A stretch of DNA of 58,254 nucleotides from Nocardia transvalensis NBRC 15921 (GCF_000308875.1 NZ_BAGL01000028.1:1-58254), one strand, 5' to 3'. Shown: positions 49,297 through 57,078, numbered from the stretch's first letter. The notes: generated by a model not told the origin, from the sequence alone. Numbers and translations: made by a program.

Positions 49297-50069
49297 GCGG
49301 AGGCAGACGGTGGCGGTTCCGCGCCGTCGAGTTCCGGGTGCTGTGGGACTCCACCGGACGAGACGTGCTGCCGTACCCCCTGGTGCACCGCTTCGTCACC
49401 GAGAGCACCTGGGAAGAGGTGGTCCGCACTCGAAGCGATACGGCTCGCGTCGTGCTGTCCCAGCTGAACGAGGACCTGGAGAGCGCCGTCACGACGCTGC
49501 TCGCGCCGGAGGCCCGCGTCGAGGTGGCCGGATTCCACGGTCGTAACCACGAACGCAGGATCCGGGTCCACGGGGCCGTGCGTGACCGCTTCGGGGCCGT
49601 CGCGGTCCAAGAACCCGGCTCCGACGACACGGTCGGCGGCGACGTTCATCTGCTGCTCGTCCCGGCGGACCGTGTCGCGGCCGCCGTGGTCGCCGCGCTC
49701 CCCAAATGCGCTGCCGGACAAGGGAAGCCCCTGTCCATTCCGGTCGAAGACCTGAACCGCCCCGACCCGCACATCCGTGATCCCTGGGTGATCGGCCCGA
49801 AGGAGCAGTACTCCCGGTTCTTCGACCGCCCGACCACCGCCACCGTCCACATCGCCGTCTACCCCTGGGGAAGCCCCGACAACCGTCATATCCAGGGCCG
49901 CAAGGACTTCCAGGTCATCGATTTCGCCGACGACGGCCGCTACGCCACCTTCGGCGACCGCACCGTCACCGCCAAACCCACCGACTCCACCCGTATGACC
50001 GCCCAACTCCGCCAGCTGCTCACCCGCACCCTCACCGAGGTCCGCGAGGGCCTCCATCCCCACCCGTAG
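49293..50069 (+). CDS. EspG family type VII secretion chaperone
   Basis: 258 residues; ATG 49293 overlaps the stop of the restored substrate frame (ATGA). EspG fold features: FRAVEFRVLWDSTGRDVLPY at the N-terminus, a central beta-sheet with VEVAGFHGRNHERRIRVHGA, and a C-terminal helical part with PWVIGPKEQYSRFFDRPTTA. EspG proteins bind PE/PPE-type substrates in the cytosol and keep them export-ready. The overlap with its presumed partner gene supports the pairing. No ESX membrane-complex genes are in the window. Confidence 0.85.
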   Translation: MSGGRRWRFRAVEFRVLWDSTGRDVLPYPLVHRFVTESTWEEVVRTRSDTARVVLSQLNEDLESAVTTLLAPEARVEVAGFHGRNHERRIRVHGAVRDRFGAVAVQEPGSDDTVGGDVHLLLVPADRVAAAVVAALPKCAAGQGKPLSIPVEDLNRPDPHIRDPWVIGPKEQYSRFFDRPTTATVHIAVYPWGSPDNRHIQGRKDFQVIDFADDGRYATFGDRTVTAKPTDSTRMTAQLRQLLTRTLTEVREGLHPHP

Positions 50070-50084
50070 CGGCGCGCCCGCCGC

Positions 50085-50444
50085 TTGCGCGTCCTGACCC
50101 GTCCCGGCCGCCTACTCCTGCTGAGCATGCACCCCTGCTTCTACGCCGCCCGCGTCGCCCGCACCCCCGCGGGCGACGCCTCCTTCTCCGTCGACGCCTA
50201 CTTCGGCACTCGAACTGTGGAGCAGCGATTCAACGTCGCGGGCACCCTCTCTCCGGCACCCTCGATCCAAACCTTCCACTCCCTCGAAACCCACGTAGCC
50301 ATGATCACCTCGGCGGGCTTCACCCTCACCACCCTCCGCGAACCTCACCCCACTCCCGAGCAGTTCTGCGAAAACCCCTGGTGGACAGAGAATTTCACCC
50401 GACCCCTATTCCTCCTCCTCGAATGCGGGCTCCCCGGCGGGTAA
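50085..50444 (+). pseudogene. C-terminal fragment of a class I SAM-dependent methyltransferase
   Basis: 119 residues with PGRLLLLSMHPCFY (the strand following the SAM site), AYFGTRTVEQRFNVAG, FHSLETHVAMITSAGFTLTT and a closing LFLLLE strand. These are the last four or so elements of a type 11 methyltransferase fold. The SAM-binding N-terminal half is missing and espG ends 15 bases upstream, so the 5' part was lost in a rearrangement. It may be unexpressed. Confidence 0.65.
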
Positions 50445-50476
50445 CCCGTCCGGTGACGACGACGCCGGATGCGCTG

Positions 50477-51043
50477 TCAGTGACTCGGTTTGGTGATCGC
50501 GTCCTTGACGCGGTCGAGAACCGCGGCGAACGGGCCCGCGAACATGTTCGCCGCCACGGACTCGACGCCCGGGTGCGGGCGAGTAGGGGCAGTCTTCTCG
50601 GCGAATTCGACGACGGCGCGCATGCGCTCGAGGTCGTCCTGCGGGAGCTGCGTGCGCAGCTGCTCGAACTCCTCGTTCTCCTCGTGGCCGGCGTGGTTGA
50701 GCACGGCGTCACGCAGGGCGGCCAGTTTCACCCCGAACTCGGGGGAGGACACGTCCATATCGTCGAGTTCGGACAAGGCCTTCTTGGCCTTGTTCTCCTC
50801 TTGTAGCCGGGCGTCCACGATGGCCTCGCCGTTGTCGATCTCGCGGCGGGCCCGCGGATGAACGATCTCCTCCTCGGCGGTCTCGTGGACCGCCAGTAGC
50901 CGGCGCAGCTCGTAGAACTTCTGCTCCCGCTCCTCCGGCGTTGCCGCCTCGGCGGTTTCGGCGAACAGGTGACGAATCCGGTTGTGCTGGTCCAGCAGAA
51001 AGCCGACGACGTCCGCGGTGCTGTCGATGCGTTGTGCTGCCAT
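50477..51043 (-). CDS. Hemerythrin-like HHE-domain protein
   Basis: 188 residues from ATG 51043 (AGGAGA at 8 bases). HHE four-helix bundle: FLLDQHNRIRHLFAE, LLAVHETAEEEIVHPRARR and AVLNHAGHEENEEFEQLR carry the iron-binding His and Glu residues. Actinobacterial members act in redox or nitric oxide stress or bind oxygen. A SigF-type promoter (51099-51123) precedes it, fitting a general stress role. Confidence 0.9.
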   Translation of the reverse strand: MAAQRIDSTADVVGFLLDQHNRIRHLFAETAEAATPEEREQKFYELRRLLAVHETAEEEIVHPRARREIDNGEAIVDARLQEENKAKKALSELDDMDVSSPEFGVKLAALRDAVLNHAGHEENEEFEQLRTQLPQDDLERMRAVVEFAEKTAPTRPHPGVESVAANMFAGPFAAVLDRVKDAITKPSH

Positions 51044-51098
51044 GGTTGATATCTCCTGGTCGGCAGGGATGGCCGGGCTGATGGCCATCATCGACGCC

Positions 51099-51123
51099 GT
51101 ACCCGGCGCCCCCGGCCACAAAC
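51099..51123 (-). promoter_or_regulatory. SigF-type promoter of the hemerythrin-like gene
   Basis: On the minus strand, GTTT (51123-51120), 15 bases, then GGGTAC (51104-51099), matching the GTTT-N15-17-GGGTAT consensus with one change. The expected start site is about 50 bases before ATG 51043. A SigF-like gene is in the window at 15739-16557. Confidence 0.65.
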
Positions 51124-51204
51124 GACGGCGACCGAGATCCTTTCGGTGCCCCCCTAGGCGTGACGGGTGAGATTGCGGCGGGCTGGGGCGGGAAGGCCGC
51201 GGGT

Positions 51205-52017
51205 ATGGCGATCATCATCGGCACGTCGGGATGGCAGTACGCGGACTGGCGCGGGGTGTTCTATCCGAAGGGCGTCGCGCAGCGGCGGTGGCTGGAGCAT
51301 TATGCGGGCGCGTTCGCCACGGTGGAGTTGAACGCCGCCTTCTACCGCCCGATGGCGCGCACGACCTTCGAGGGCTGGCGCACCCGCACCCCGGACGACT
51401 TCGTCATGGCGGTGAAGGCGAGCCGCGTGCTCACCCATCATCGGCGGCTGCTCGACCCCGAGATACCGCTCGAGCGCATGCTCGACGCGGCGCGCGGACT
51501 CGGAAACAAGCTGGGCCCGTTGCTGATTCAGCTCCCGCCCAACCTGTCCGCCGCACCGGACCGTCTGTCGGCCGTGCTGCGGCTGATCCCGGCGGATGTG
51601 CGCGTGGTGGTGGAGCCGCGCCACGAGAGCTGGTGGACCGGCGACGTGCGCGCCGTGCTGGCGGAGCGTGGCGCGGCGCTGTGCTGGGCGGACCGGCTGG
51701 ACCGGCCCGTCACTCCGCTGTGGCGCACGGCGGAGTGGGGCTACCTGCGCTTCCACGAGGGCACCGGCACGCCGTGGCCGTGCTACGACGAGGACGTTCT
51801 CGCCGACTGGGTGCGCCGCCTCGGCGAAACCTGGGACGTGAGCCGCGACGTGTACGTCTACTTCAACAACGACCCCGGCGGCGCGGCCGTCCACAACGCC
51901 ATCCGCTTCGCCGCCCTCGCTCGTGCCGCCGGTTGGCCCGTCACCCGTACACCCGCACCGTTGCCCCCGGTCGACGACCCACCCGAGGTCTCCCGGGAAT
52001 GGAACACACCCTGGTAA
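51205..52017 (+). CDS. DUF72 (YecE-like) protein
   Basis: 270 residues from ATG 51205 (GGAAGG at 8 bases). TIM-barrel DUF72 family: IIGTSGWQYADWRGVFYPKG at the start, VELNAAFYRPM, LIQLPPNLS, VVVEPRHESWW and YVYFNNDPGGAAVHNA in the usual order. The reaction is unknown. It stands between the hemerythrin-like gene and a convergent MerR gene. Confidence 0.9.
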   Translation: MAIIIGTSGWQYADWRGVFYPKGVAQRRWLEHYAGAFATVELNAAFYRPMARTTFEGWRTRTPDDFVMAVKASRVLTHHRRLLDPEIPLERMLDAARGLGNKLGPLLIQLPPNLSAAPDRLSAVLRLIPADVRVVVEPRHESWWTGDVRAVLAERGAALCWADRLDRPVTPLWRTAEWGYLRFHEGTGTPWPCYDEDVLADWVRRLGETWDVSRDVYVYFNNDPGGAAVHNAIRFAALARAAGWPVTRTPAPLPPVDDPPEVSREWNTPW

Positions 52018-52045
52018 CCCTGGATTGTCCGAGCCGGGCTGCCGG

Positions 52046-52396
52046 TCATGAGGGATCGCGCTGGTCGCGGAGTTGGTCGCGTTCGGCCGTGAGCGCGGCG
52101 TTCCTGTCGCGTAGTGCGGTGTTGGTGTCCTCGAGGTCGAGGATGCGCGCGATCGCGGCGAGGTTGATCCCCTGCCCGGTGAGGGCGGCGATACGCGCGA
52201 GCCGCGCCAGGTCGTCGTCGCTGTAGCGGCGGGTTCCCCCGGCACTGCGGGCCGGGGTGACCAGCCCGTGGTCCTCGTACAGGCGCAGCGAGTGCGCTCC
52301 CATCCCGGCCAGCTCCGCGGCCACCGAGATCCCGTACACCGCCTGCGCAGGGCCGGGCCGATGACCGGGCGAGTTGTCGTCTCGATCAGGCAGCAT
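52046..52396 (-). CDS. MerR family regulator, HspR-like
   Basis: 116 residues. Winged helix AVYGISVAAELAGMGAHSLR then RLYEDHGLVTPARSAGGTRR and YSDDDLARLARIAALTGQGI, followed by INLAAIARILDLE and a coiled coil (about 90-112). This is the arrangement of HspR, the repressor of actinobacterial heat-shock genes. It is divergent from hsp20, which it probably controls. The start has AGAGGA 6 bases upstream. Confidence 0.85.
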   Translation of the reverse strand: MLPDRDDNSPGHRPGPAQAVYGISVAAELAGMGAHSLRLYEDHGLVTPARSAGGTRRYSDDDLARLARIAALTGQGINLAAIARILDLEDTNTALRDRNAALTAERDQLRDQRDPS

Positions 52397-52438
52397 CTGC
52401 GTTCCTCTCTCGTGATGCCAGATTACCTCAGCACACTG

Positions 52439-52465
52439 CTTGCACTCTCCTCAGTCGAGTGCTAA
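52439..52465. promoter_or_regulatory. CIRCE-like element upstream of hsp20
   Basis: CTTGCACTC (52439-52447), 9 bases, GAGTGCTAA (52457-52465). The right arm matches the CIRCE consensus TTAGCACTC-N9-GAGTGCTAA at 9 of 9 bases and the left at 7 of 9. CIRCE is the binding site of HrcA. An outer near-dyad, CAGATTACCTC (52419-52429) and GAGGTTATCTG (52488-52498), flanks it and could be the site of the HspR-like protein. Confidence 0.65.
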
Positions 52466-52540
52466 AACAGATCTAAGTCAGATGACAGAGGTTATCTGAG
52501 TTCCGATCGAATGAGAATGGAGTGAGTGGAGGTGGCGACC

Positions 52541-52960
52541 ATGTTGATGCGCACCGATCCGTTCCGGGACCTGGATCGCTTGACGCAGCAGGTGTTCGGC
52601 ACGCCGGCGCGCCCGGTGGCGATGCCGATGGACGCCTGGCGCGAGGGCGACAATTTCTTCGTCGAACTCGACCTGCCCGGCATCGACCCGGAGTCCCTCG
52701 ACCTGGACATCGAACGCAACGTCGTGACCGTGCGTGCCGCCCGCCCGAAGCTGGACTCCGAGCGGACGATGATCGCGGCCGAACGCCCCCGCGGGGTCTT
52801 CAGCCGTCAGCTGTTCCTGGGGGAGAACCTCGACACCGACGCCATCCGCGCCGACTACCGCGACGGCGTCCTGCGCCTGGTCATCCCGGTCGCGGAAAAG
52901 GCCAAGCCCCGCAAGATCGAGATCAGCCGCCACGACAACCAGCACGCGATCAGCGCCTGA
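52541..52960 (+). CDS. Small heat-shock protein, Hsp20/alpha-crystallin
   Basis: 139 residues from ATG 52541 with GGAGG upstream; a GTG at 52526 is in frame but poorly placed. N-terminal [20 protein letters not shown], alpha-crystallin domain about 35-125 with [20 protein letters not shown] and a closing [20 protein letters not shown] (the A-x-x-x-n-G-v-L motif). It is an ATP-independent holdase forming oligomers in the cytosol. Divergent from the HspR-like gene across the CIRCE-like site. Confidence 0.92.
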   Translation: MLMRTDPFRDLDRLTQQVFGTPARPVAMPMDAWREGDNFFVELDLPGIDPESLDLDIERNVVTVRAARPKLDSERTMIAAERPRGVFSRQLFLGENLDTDAIRADYRDGVLRLVIPVAEKAKPRKIEISRHDNQHAISA

Positions 52961-53129
52961 CCCGGCGCGGCCGCGGCGGTACGCCGGCGGCAGAGCGAGG
53001 TGATGCCTATAGCAGACACCGAGTTCAGACGTCCGAGTTCAGACTCTTCCTATCCGCGGGTGAGCCCGGTCGGCACGAATGCTTCCGGGCTCACCCGGCC
53101 CCTTCGCCCGATGACGTTCGAGGACCATC

Positions 53130-53303
53130 GTGATCACACCATCACCCACCCCCCTGAACCACACCTCGGCCGTGGACCACATACCAACTCCCGCAACCGA
53201 TTCCGCGGACACACAAGCAGTACGCTGGCCCGACCCCAGCCCCCTGGACCACTGGTGGACCGAGGTCATGGACGGCGCCCTGACCCCCACCCGGCCCGCC
53301 TGA
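53130..53303 (+). CDS. Small hypothetical protein
   Basis: 57 residues from GTG 53130 (GAGG at 6 bases). Pro/Thr-rich first half, then RWPDPSPLDHWWTEVMDGAL before TGA 53301-53303. The codon third positions are mostly G/C, unlike random frames here. The next small gene starts 5 bases downstream, suggesting a two-gene unit. Not recognised. Confidence 0.45.
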   Translation: MITPSPTPLNHTSAVDHIPTPATDSADTQAVRWPDPSPLDHWWTEVMDGALTPTRPA

Positions 53304-53308
53304 CCGCG

Positions 53309-53554
53309 ATGACCACCCTGCTGATCCTGATCGCCGGTGTCCCCGCCATCGCCGCCTTCGCCGGATGGGCCTGCGTAGCAGCCACCTACTGGTACGAAAC
53401 CCGCCACCACTTCCGCCACCCGCCGGCCCGGACCTCCCCGCCTGCTCCAAAACGCACTGTTCGGATGCGCCCTCAGCTGAACCCACCCGACGAGCCGCAT
53501 TCGACGAAACAACACCGCGAGCCCGCAGCATACGCGGGCCCCGTTGCGCGATAG
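53309..53554 (+). CDS. Small single-TM hypothetical protein
   Basis: 81 residues from ATG 53309. One TM helix (about 3-24: LLILIAGVPAIAAFAGWACV), then a basic, Pro-rich, His-containing tail of about 50 residues on the cytosolic side. It follows the 57-residue ORF by five bases. Family not recognised; it may belong to the edge of the mobile region. Confidence 0.5.
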   Translation: MTTLLILIAGVPAIAAFAGWACVAATYWYETRHHFRHPPARTSPPAPKRTVRMRPQLNPPDEPHSTKQHREPAAYAGPVAR

Positions 53555-53678
53555 CACATCTCGCCCCGCCACGCCTGGCCCGAATCATTCACGACACTCC
53601 GTGAAGCATCGGAGAATCCGGCAGTGGCCGGTAGAATTGAGAAAGCCCCGGCAACATATTCGCCAGGGCCTCAGTGAG

Positions 53679-53724
53679 GGTGCGCCATCAGGGACTCGAA
53701 CCCCGAACCCGCTGATTTAGAGTC
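53679..53724 (-). mobile_element. Attachment site: 3' part of a tRNA-Lys gene
   Basis: The minus strand reads ACTCTAAATCAGCGGG, then the T-arm CGGGG-TTCGAGT-CCCTG and acceptor ATGGCGCACC. This matches the 3' half of actinobacterial tRNA-Lys(CTT) from the anticodon loop onward, with the anticodon changed to CTA. The D-arm and 5' acceptor strand are absent, so it is not a functional tRNA. Such a copy is left when an integrase inserts an element at a tRNA 3' end. With the 3' end facing left, the element extends rightward from here, and the intact tRNA-Lys should lie beyond the window. Confidence 0.7.
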
Positions 53725-53835
53725 TCGAGTCTCTGACCTGCGCACTCTGCGAAACAACGTACAGCGTACATCACGCCGCTATCCGGACCGCAGTCGGCGG
53801 CCCCTGCTCGTGTCCGTGCCGACCGGGGCGACGGC

Positions 53836-54354
53836 ATGACGGCCGCGACGCCGCCCGAGGCAAGGCCGGCGGTCGATCCGGCACCGGTCGACGAAGCCAA
53901 CCTCGTTGTCGTCTCCGACCCGATCTCGACCGGCAAGATCACCGCCCGCCGGCGCACGGCCAGCGGGGAGATCGTGGTCCAGTTCGGTTCCCCCGGGAAC
54001 ATGCTCCGGCTCCGCGATGGCGGCGCGCGGCGCCTGGTCGCGGAGCTGCTGGCGGTGCTGATGCCGGATCCGCCGGCGGCCGGGGTCGCGTGCACCGTGG
54101 CGCAGGCCCGCGACGCGCTCGCCTCGTTCCCCGGCGACCTGCCGCTGATCGTGGCCGTCGCCGAAGACGACCAGTTCGCCGACACCTACGCCGTCACCGG
54201 CCTGCCCTACTACACACCGACCGGATGGGGTGACGGCAACGACCTGGTCCCGGACATGCGGTACGTGGCCATGGACGCCGCCGCGCATTTCCAGGCGTTC
54301 CGCGACACCGTGGAAATCACCCCGATCACCTCCGACGACAGGCCGGGCGAATGA
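53836..54354 (+). CDS. DUF6225-like element protein, first gene of overlapping cassette
   Basis: 172 residues. The middle reads VAQARDALASFPGDLPLIVA followed by GWGDGNDLVPDMRYVAMD, a pattern I associate with the phage-related DUF6225 group. The N-terminal half is a separate beta-rich segment (ITARRRTASGEIVVQFGSPG). It begins about 110 bp right of the tRNA-Lys fragment. Its stop overlaps the next start. Role in the element unknown. Confidence 0.7.
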   Translation: MTAATPPEARPAVDPAPVDEANLVVVSDPISTGKITARRRTASGEIVVQFGSPGNMLRLRDGGARRLVAELLAVLMPDPPAAGVACTVAQARDALASFPGDLPLIVAVAEDDQFADTYAVTGLPYYTPTGWGDGNDLVPDMRYVAMDAAAHFQAFRDTVEITPITSDDRPGE

Positions 54355-54512
54355 CCACGACCAAGCGCACCTGCCGCAGCACCGACACCGACGAGCGCGG
54401 CCTGCGGTGGGATTGCGACCGCCGCACCAAGCACACCGGAAATCACCAGACGCACTACCCGGGTTCTCGGGTCGTGCTCCGGTCGTGGCATCGCAATGGA
54501 GCGGCGCGGTGA
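54351..54512 (+). CDS. Small Cys/His protein, second gene of cassette
   Basis: 53 residues; ATG 54351 overlaps the previous stop (ATGA). Two cysteines and several histidines in CRSTDTDERGLRWDC and KHTGNHQTHY, a C...C...H-x2-G-x-H arrangement common in small zinc-binding actinophage proteins. The next gene overlaps it by four bases. Confidence 0.65.
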   Translation: MTTTKRTCRSTDTDERGLRWDCDRRTKHTGNHQTHYPGSRVVLRSWHRNGAAR

Positions 54513-54850
54513 CCGCCGCGCCGCCGGCGCAGGCTGCGTTCGACTGGTTCAGCTTCTTCCGCAGCGTCTCCGACGCGGCAGGGACCTACATGAACGGTCT
54601 CGCGCCGCAGCTGCCGCCGCTGTCGTGGACCTGCGGGCCCGACCGCTCGCGCGAGCACCAGGGCTCGCTGGCGGTCGTCGCCTACGTCTCTCCGGTCGAG
54701 CACGCCGACCCGGCGACGGTCGCCGTGCAGTGGCGCGACGCGCTCGGCCTCGATCAGACCGACCACACCGACCACCGCAGGTGGTATTTCGGGCGGATCG
54801 ATCCATTCCTGCTCGTGCAGGTCTGGCACCGACCGTTGGAGGAGTCGTGA
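54509..54850 (+). CDS. Hypothetical protein, third gene of cassette
   Basis: 113 residues, GTG 54509 overlapping the previous stop. Aromatic-rich start (FDWFSFFRSVSDAAGTYMNG), then a beta-rich part with WTCGPDRSREHQGSLAVVAY and RRWYFGRIDPFLLVQVWH. No family recognised. Coupled to its neighbours by four-base overlaps. Confidence 0.65.
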   Translation: MTAAPPAQAAFDWFSFFRSVSDAAGTYMNGLAPQLPPLSWTCGPDRSREHQGSLAVVAYVSPVEHADPATVAVQWRDALGLDQTDHTDHRRWYFGRIDPFLLVQVWHRPLEES

Positions 54851-55392
54851 ACCACATTCCCGGGCCGCTGCCGCTGCCGAAACAGGCCGCCCTGTTCCTC
54901 AACGCCCGCGGTCGCGTCGCCGACGCGCGGCGGGAACTCGGCGACGCGGTCGACTGGCTGCACGAAAGCTGGGATCCCGGCGAGGGCCGGCTGCCCGCGG
55001 TCGCCGCCGCGGCCCGGTCGGCGGCGCAGCGGAAGATCGCCGCCGCGAAAGCCTTGCTCGACGAGGCGGCCGGCGAACTCGACGCGGCCAACGACCACTA
55101 CCGCGCGCAACGCCGCGCCCGCGACGCGCAACGCGTGCCGCCGGACCGCGTCTGCGACCGCGACGCGACGCACTGCGTCGAGGGCTACAGCCCGCGAGAC
55201 GGCAGCCTGTACGGCTCCCTGGACCTCATGGTGTTCGCGTGCGACGAGCATCACGACATCGCACGCACGCAGTGGCTGACCGGTCTCACCGCGCACAGCC
55301 AGCCGGTATCACCGGACCTGCCCCCGAGAACCTGCGGCGTAACGACCGACTGGCGGGCCGTGCGCGCCGAACGACAGGAGGCCCAGCCGTGA
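54847..55392 (+). CDS. Hypothetical protein with coiled coil and Cys/His C-terminal domain, fourth gene of cassette
   Basis: 181 residues, GTG 54847. Residues 15-95 are strongly helical and charged (AAQRKIAAAKALLDEAAGEL and ANDHYRAQRRARDAQRV). Then VCDRDATHCVEGYSP and VFACDEHHDIARTQWL place Cys and His residues as a possible zinc site, similar in spacing to degenerate HNH or treble-clef domains. No catalytic HNH motif is complete. Function unknown. Confidence 0.65.
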   Translation: MNHIPGPLPLPKQAALFLNARGRVADARRELGDAVDWLHESWDPGEGRLPAVAAAARSAAQRKIAAAKALLDEAAGELDAANDHYRAQRRARDAQRVPPDRVCDRDATHCVEGYSPRDGSLYGSLDLMVFACDEHHDIARTQWLTGLTAHSQPVSPDLPPRTCGVTTDWRAVRAERQEAQP

Positions 55393-55655
55393 CCACTCGC
55401 GCCGAGCACATCGCCTGGTGCAAGGCCCGCGCCCTGGCCGAACTCGACGACGACAGCGACGGCCAGGCCGTCGCCCGTGCGATGGCGTCGATGAGCAGCG
55501 ACCTGCGCAAGCACCCCGACACCGCCGCCGAGGCCGAGCACGGCATCACCGGCAGCATGCCCGTCGCCGTCGCGCTGGCGCACCTCGAGGCGATAGCCGG
55601 TGTCGGGATGCGCACCGTCGCCGAGGCCCGCAGGTGGATCGAGGGCTTCGCGTGA
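55389..55655 (+). CDS. Small helical protein, fifth gene of cassette
   Basis: 88 residues, GTG 55389. Helical throughout: EHIAWCKARALAELDDDSDG and AVALAHLEAIAGVGMRTVAE, ending RRWIEGFA. Similar small acidic helical proteins occur in actinophages and integrative elements (general recall). Overlaps both neighbours by four bases. Confidence 0.65.
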   Translation: MTTRAEHIAWCKARALAELDDDSDGQAVARAMASMSSDLRKHPDTAAEAEHGITGSMPVAVALAHLEAIAGVGMRTVAEARRWIEGFA

Positions 55656-55723
55656 GGGCGGCCGTTGTCGAGCCGTCGATCACGTGCCCGCGGTGCGGAA
55701 TGGCCATCAATTTCACGATCTGA
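55652..55723 (+). CDS. 23-residue zinc-knuckle peptide, last gene of cassette
   Basis: GTG 55652 overlaps the previous stop and encodes 23 residues with a CPRCG knuckle (ITCPRCGMAINF). Only one CxxC pair is present, so zinc binding would need a dimer or partner. Its membership in the overlapping series is the main reason to believe it is translated. Confidence 0.5.
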   Translation: MRAAVVEPSITCPRCGMAINFTI

Positions 55724-55934
55724 TGCCGTCAATTTCCCGTTAAGGTCGGACTCTTACAGTGTAATACTCGCCGCGTTACCTGATATTCCATCTGGAAACA
55801 CGCCGTTGTGTTTCGCGACCGGTCGGTATCCATCCCCATTTGAATGGAAAACAATGGCGAAATTTCCGAATTCAACCAATCGCCGGTTGTCGCATCAACT
55901 AGAACCGGTACCCATGAGCCGTAGAGGTAGCCAT
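55724..55934. other. AT-richer spacer before the integrase
   Basis: A 211-bp region visibly lower in G+C than its surroundings. The integrase frame is open through it, with possible ATG starts at 55854 and 55914, but codon use is unlike the rest. It probably holds the integrase promoter. No clear repeat or arm-type binding sites were resolved. Confidence 0.4.
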
Positions 55935-56768
55935 ATGTTGGCCGTACCCGCGCAATGGGTCGGCCCGATCTATCAGTTCGAGGAAATCCTGCGGGCGGCG
56001 GGGAGGCCGAAAACCACCCGTTACCTCCGCATTTACCACTTGCGGAGATTCGCCGTCGATCATCCGAGGACTGATCCCTTCGAGATTACCAAGGCCCACC
56101 TAAGAACGTGGATGGCACAGCATGACTGGGCACCGTCGACGCGGGCGTCGTACCGGTCCAGCTTGTGTGTCTTCTATGCGTGGGCGCACGCCGATGGCCA
56201 CATGCCGACCAATCCGGCCTACGAATTGCCGACGATCACCCCGCCGCCGGCGGTGCCGCGTCCGGCGCCCGATGCCGTGGTCGACGACGCGCTGCGAAAC
56301 GTCGCTCTTCGCACGCGCGTCATGGTCACGGTGCTGGCGTTCACCGGTCTACGGCGGCATGAGGCGGCCAAGCTCCACACCCGCGACCTGGAATGGCTGG
56401 GGGACGGGTGGGTGATCCGGGTGGACGGCAAGGGCCGGCGGAAGCGGATCATCCCGGTCGACGACGAGTTCGCCGCGGTGCTGCGCGCGCTGCCACCCGG
56501 GTACGTGTTCCCCGGGCAGATCGACGGGCACCTGAGCGCGGCGCATTTCGGCAAGGTCGTCAGCGCGGCCCTGGAGGGCAGCTGGACGGCGCACAACCTT
56601 CGGCACCGGTTTGCGTCCTCGGCCTACGCCGTCGAGAAGGACATCCGCGCGGTGCAGGAGCTGCTCGGCCACGCCCACGTGACCACGACGCAGATCTACA
56701 CCTGGGTCCCATCCGAGAGCATGCGGCGCGCGGCCGCCGGCTCGCGCCGCGGACTCGACGCCGCGTGA
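55935..56768 (+). CDS. Tyrosine recombinase (integrase)
   Basis: 277 residues from ATG 55935 (AGAGGT at 6 bases). N-terminal SAM-like core-binding domain (about 10-90, with AHLRTWMAQHDWAPSTRASY). The catalytic domain has Arg in TGLRRHEAAKL, Lys in DGKGRRKRIIPV, HNLRHRFASSAY (His-x-x-Arg), GHAHVTTTQIYTW with the late His position and the nucleophile Tyr. All catalytic residues seem present. It resembles XerC/D-like phage integrases and is the probable enzyme for the tRNA-Lys insertion 2.2 kb to the left. No excisionase is recognised. Confidence 0.88.
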   Translation: MLAVPAQWVGPIYQFEEILRAAGRPKTTRYLRIYHLRRFAVDHPRTDPFEITKAHLRTWMAQHDWAPSTRASYRSSLCVFYAWAHADGHMPTNPAYELPTITPPPAVPRPAPDAVVDDALRNVALRTRVMVTVLAFTGLRRHEAAKLHTRDLEWLGDGWVIRVDGKGRRKRIIPVDDEFAAVLRALPPGYVFPGQIDGHLSAAHFGKVVSAALEGSWTAHNLRHRFASSAYAVEKDIRAVQELLGHAHVTTTQIYTWVPSESMRRAAAGSRRGLDAA

Positions 56769-56783
56769 CCCGATAGGAGGAGA

Positions 56784-56818
56784 ACCGTCCCGGGCTACTC
56801 CTAATAGCCCGGGGCGGT
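56784..56818 (+). terminator. Intrinsic terminator after the integrase
   Basis: 14-bp stem (56784-56797 with 56805-56818, one G-U pair) and a 7-base loop, 15 bases after the integrase stop. The following 260 bases to 57078 hold no supported gene. Confidence 0.75.
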
Positions 56819-57078
56819 CCCCCTGTCAGGCTTCGGCGCGCACGGCAGTACCGCGGCCCCTCTTCCCGACCGGGATCCTCGGCGGGCGTACCCGCGAGGA
56901 GAGCCAACAGTGTTGCATACGAACACAGTTCGCGGCTGAGTTGGAAAGGGTCCTATCCACACTGGACGCGGCGGAATTCTGGCCGCCGATAAGGAAAGGT
57001 TATCGGCGGTCAGAAACGGACCGGAATCCGGAAATGCCTAATCATATTGTGTCGCAACATAATTCATGGGAGGAATCT

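Noticed and set aside
53679..53760. A complete tRNA gene
   Set aside because: Only the anticodon loop, T-arm and 3' acceptor strand are present; no 5' acceptor strand or D-arm pairs with them.
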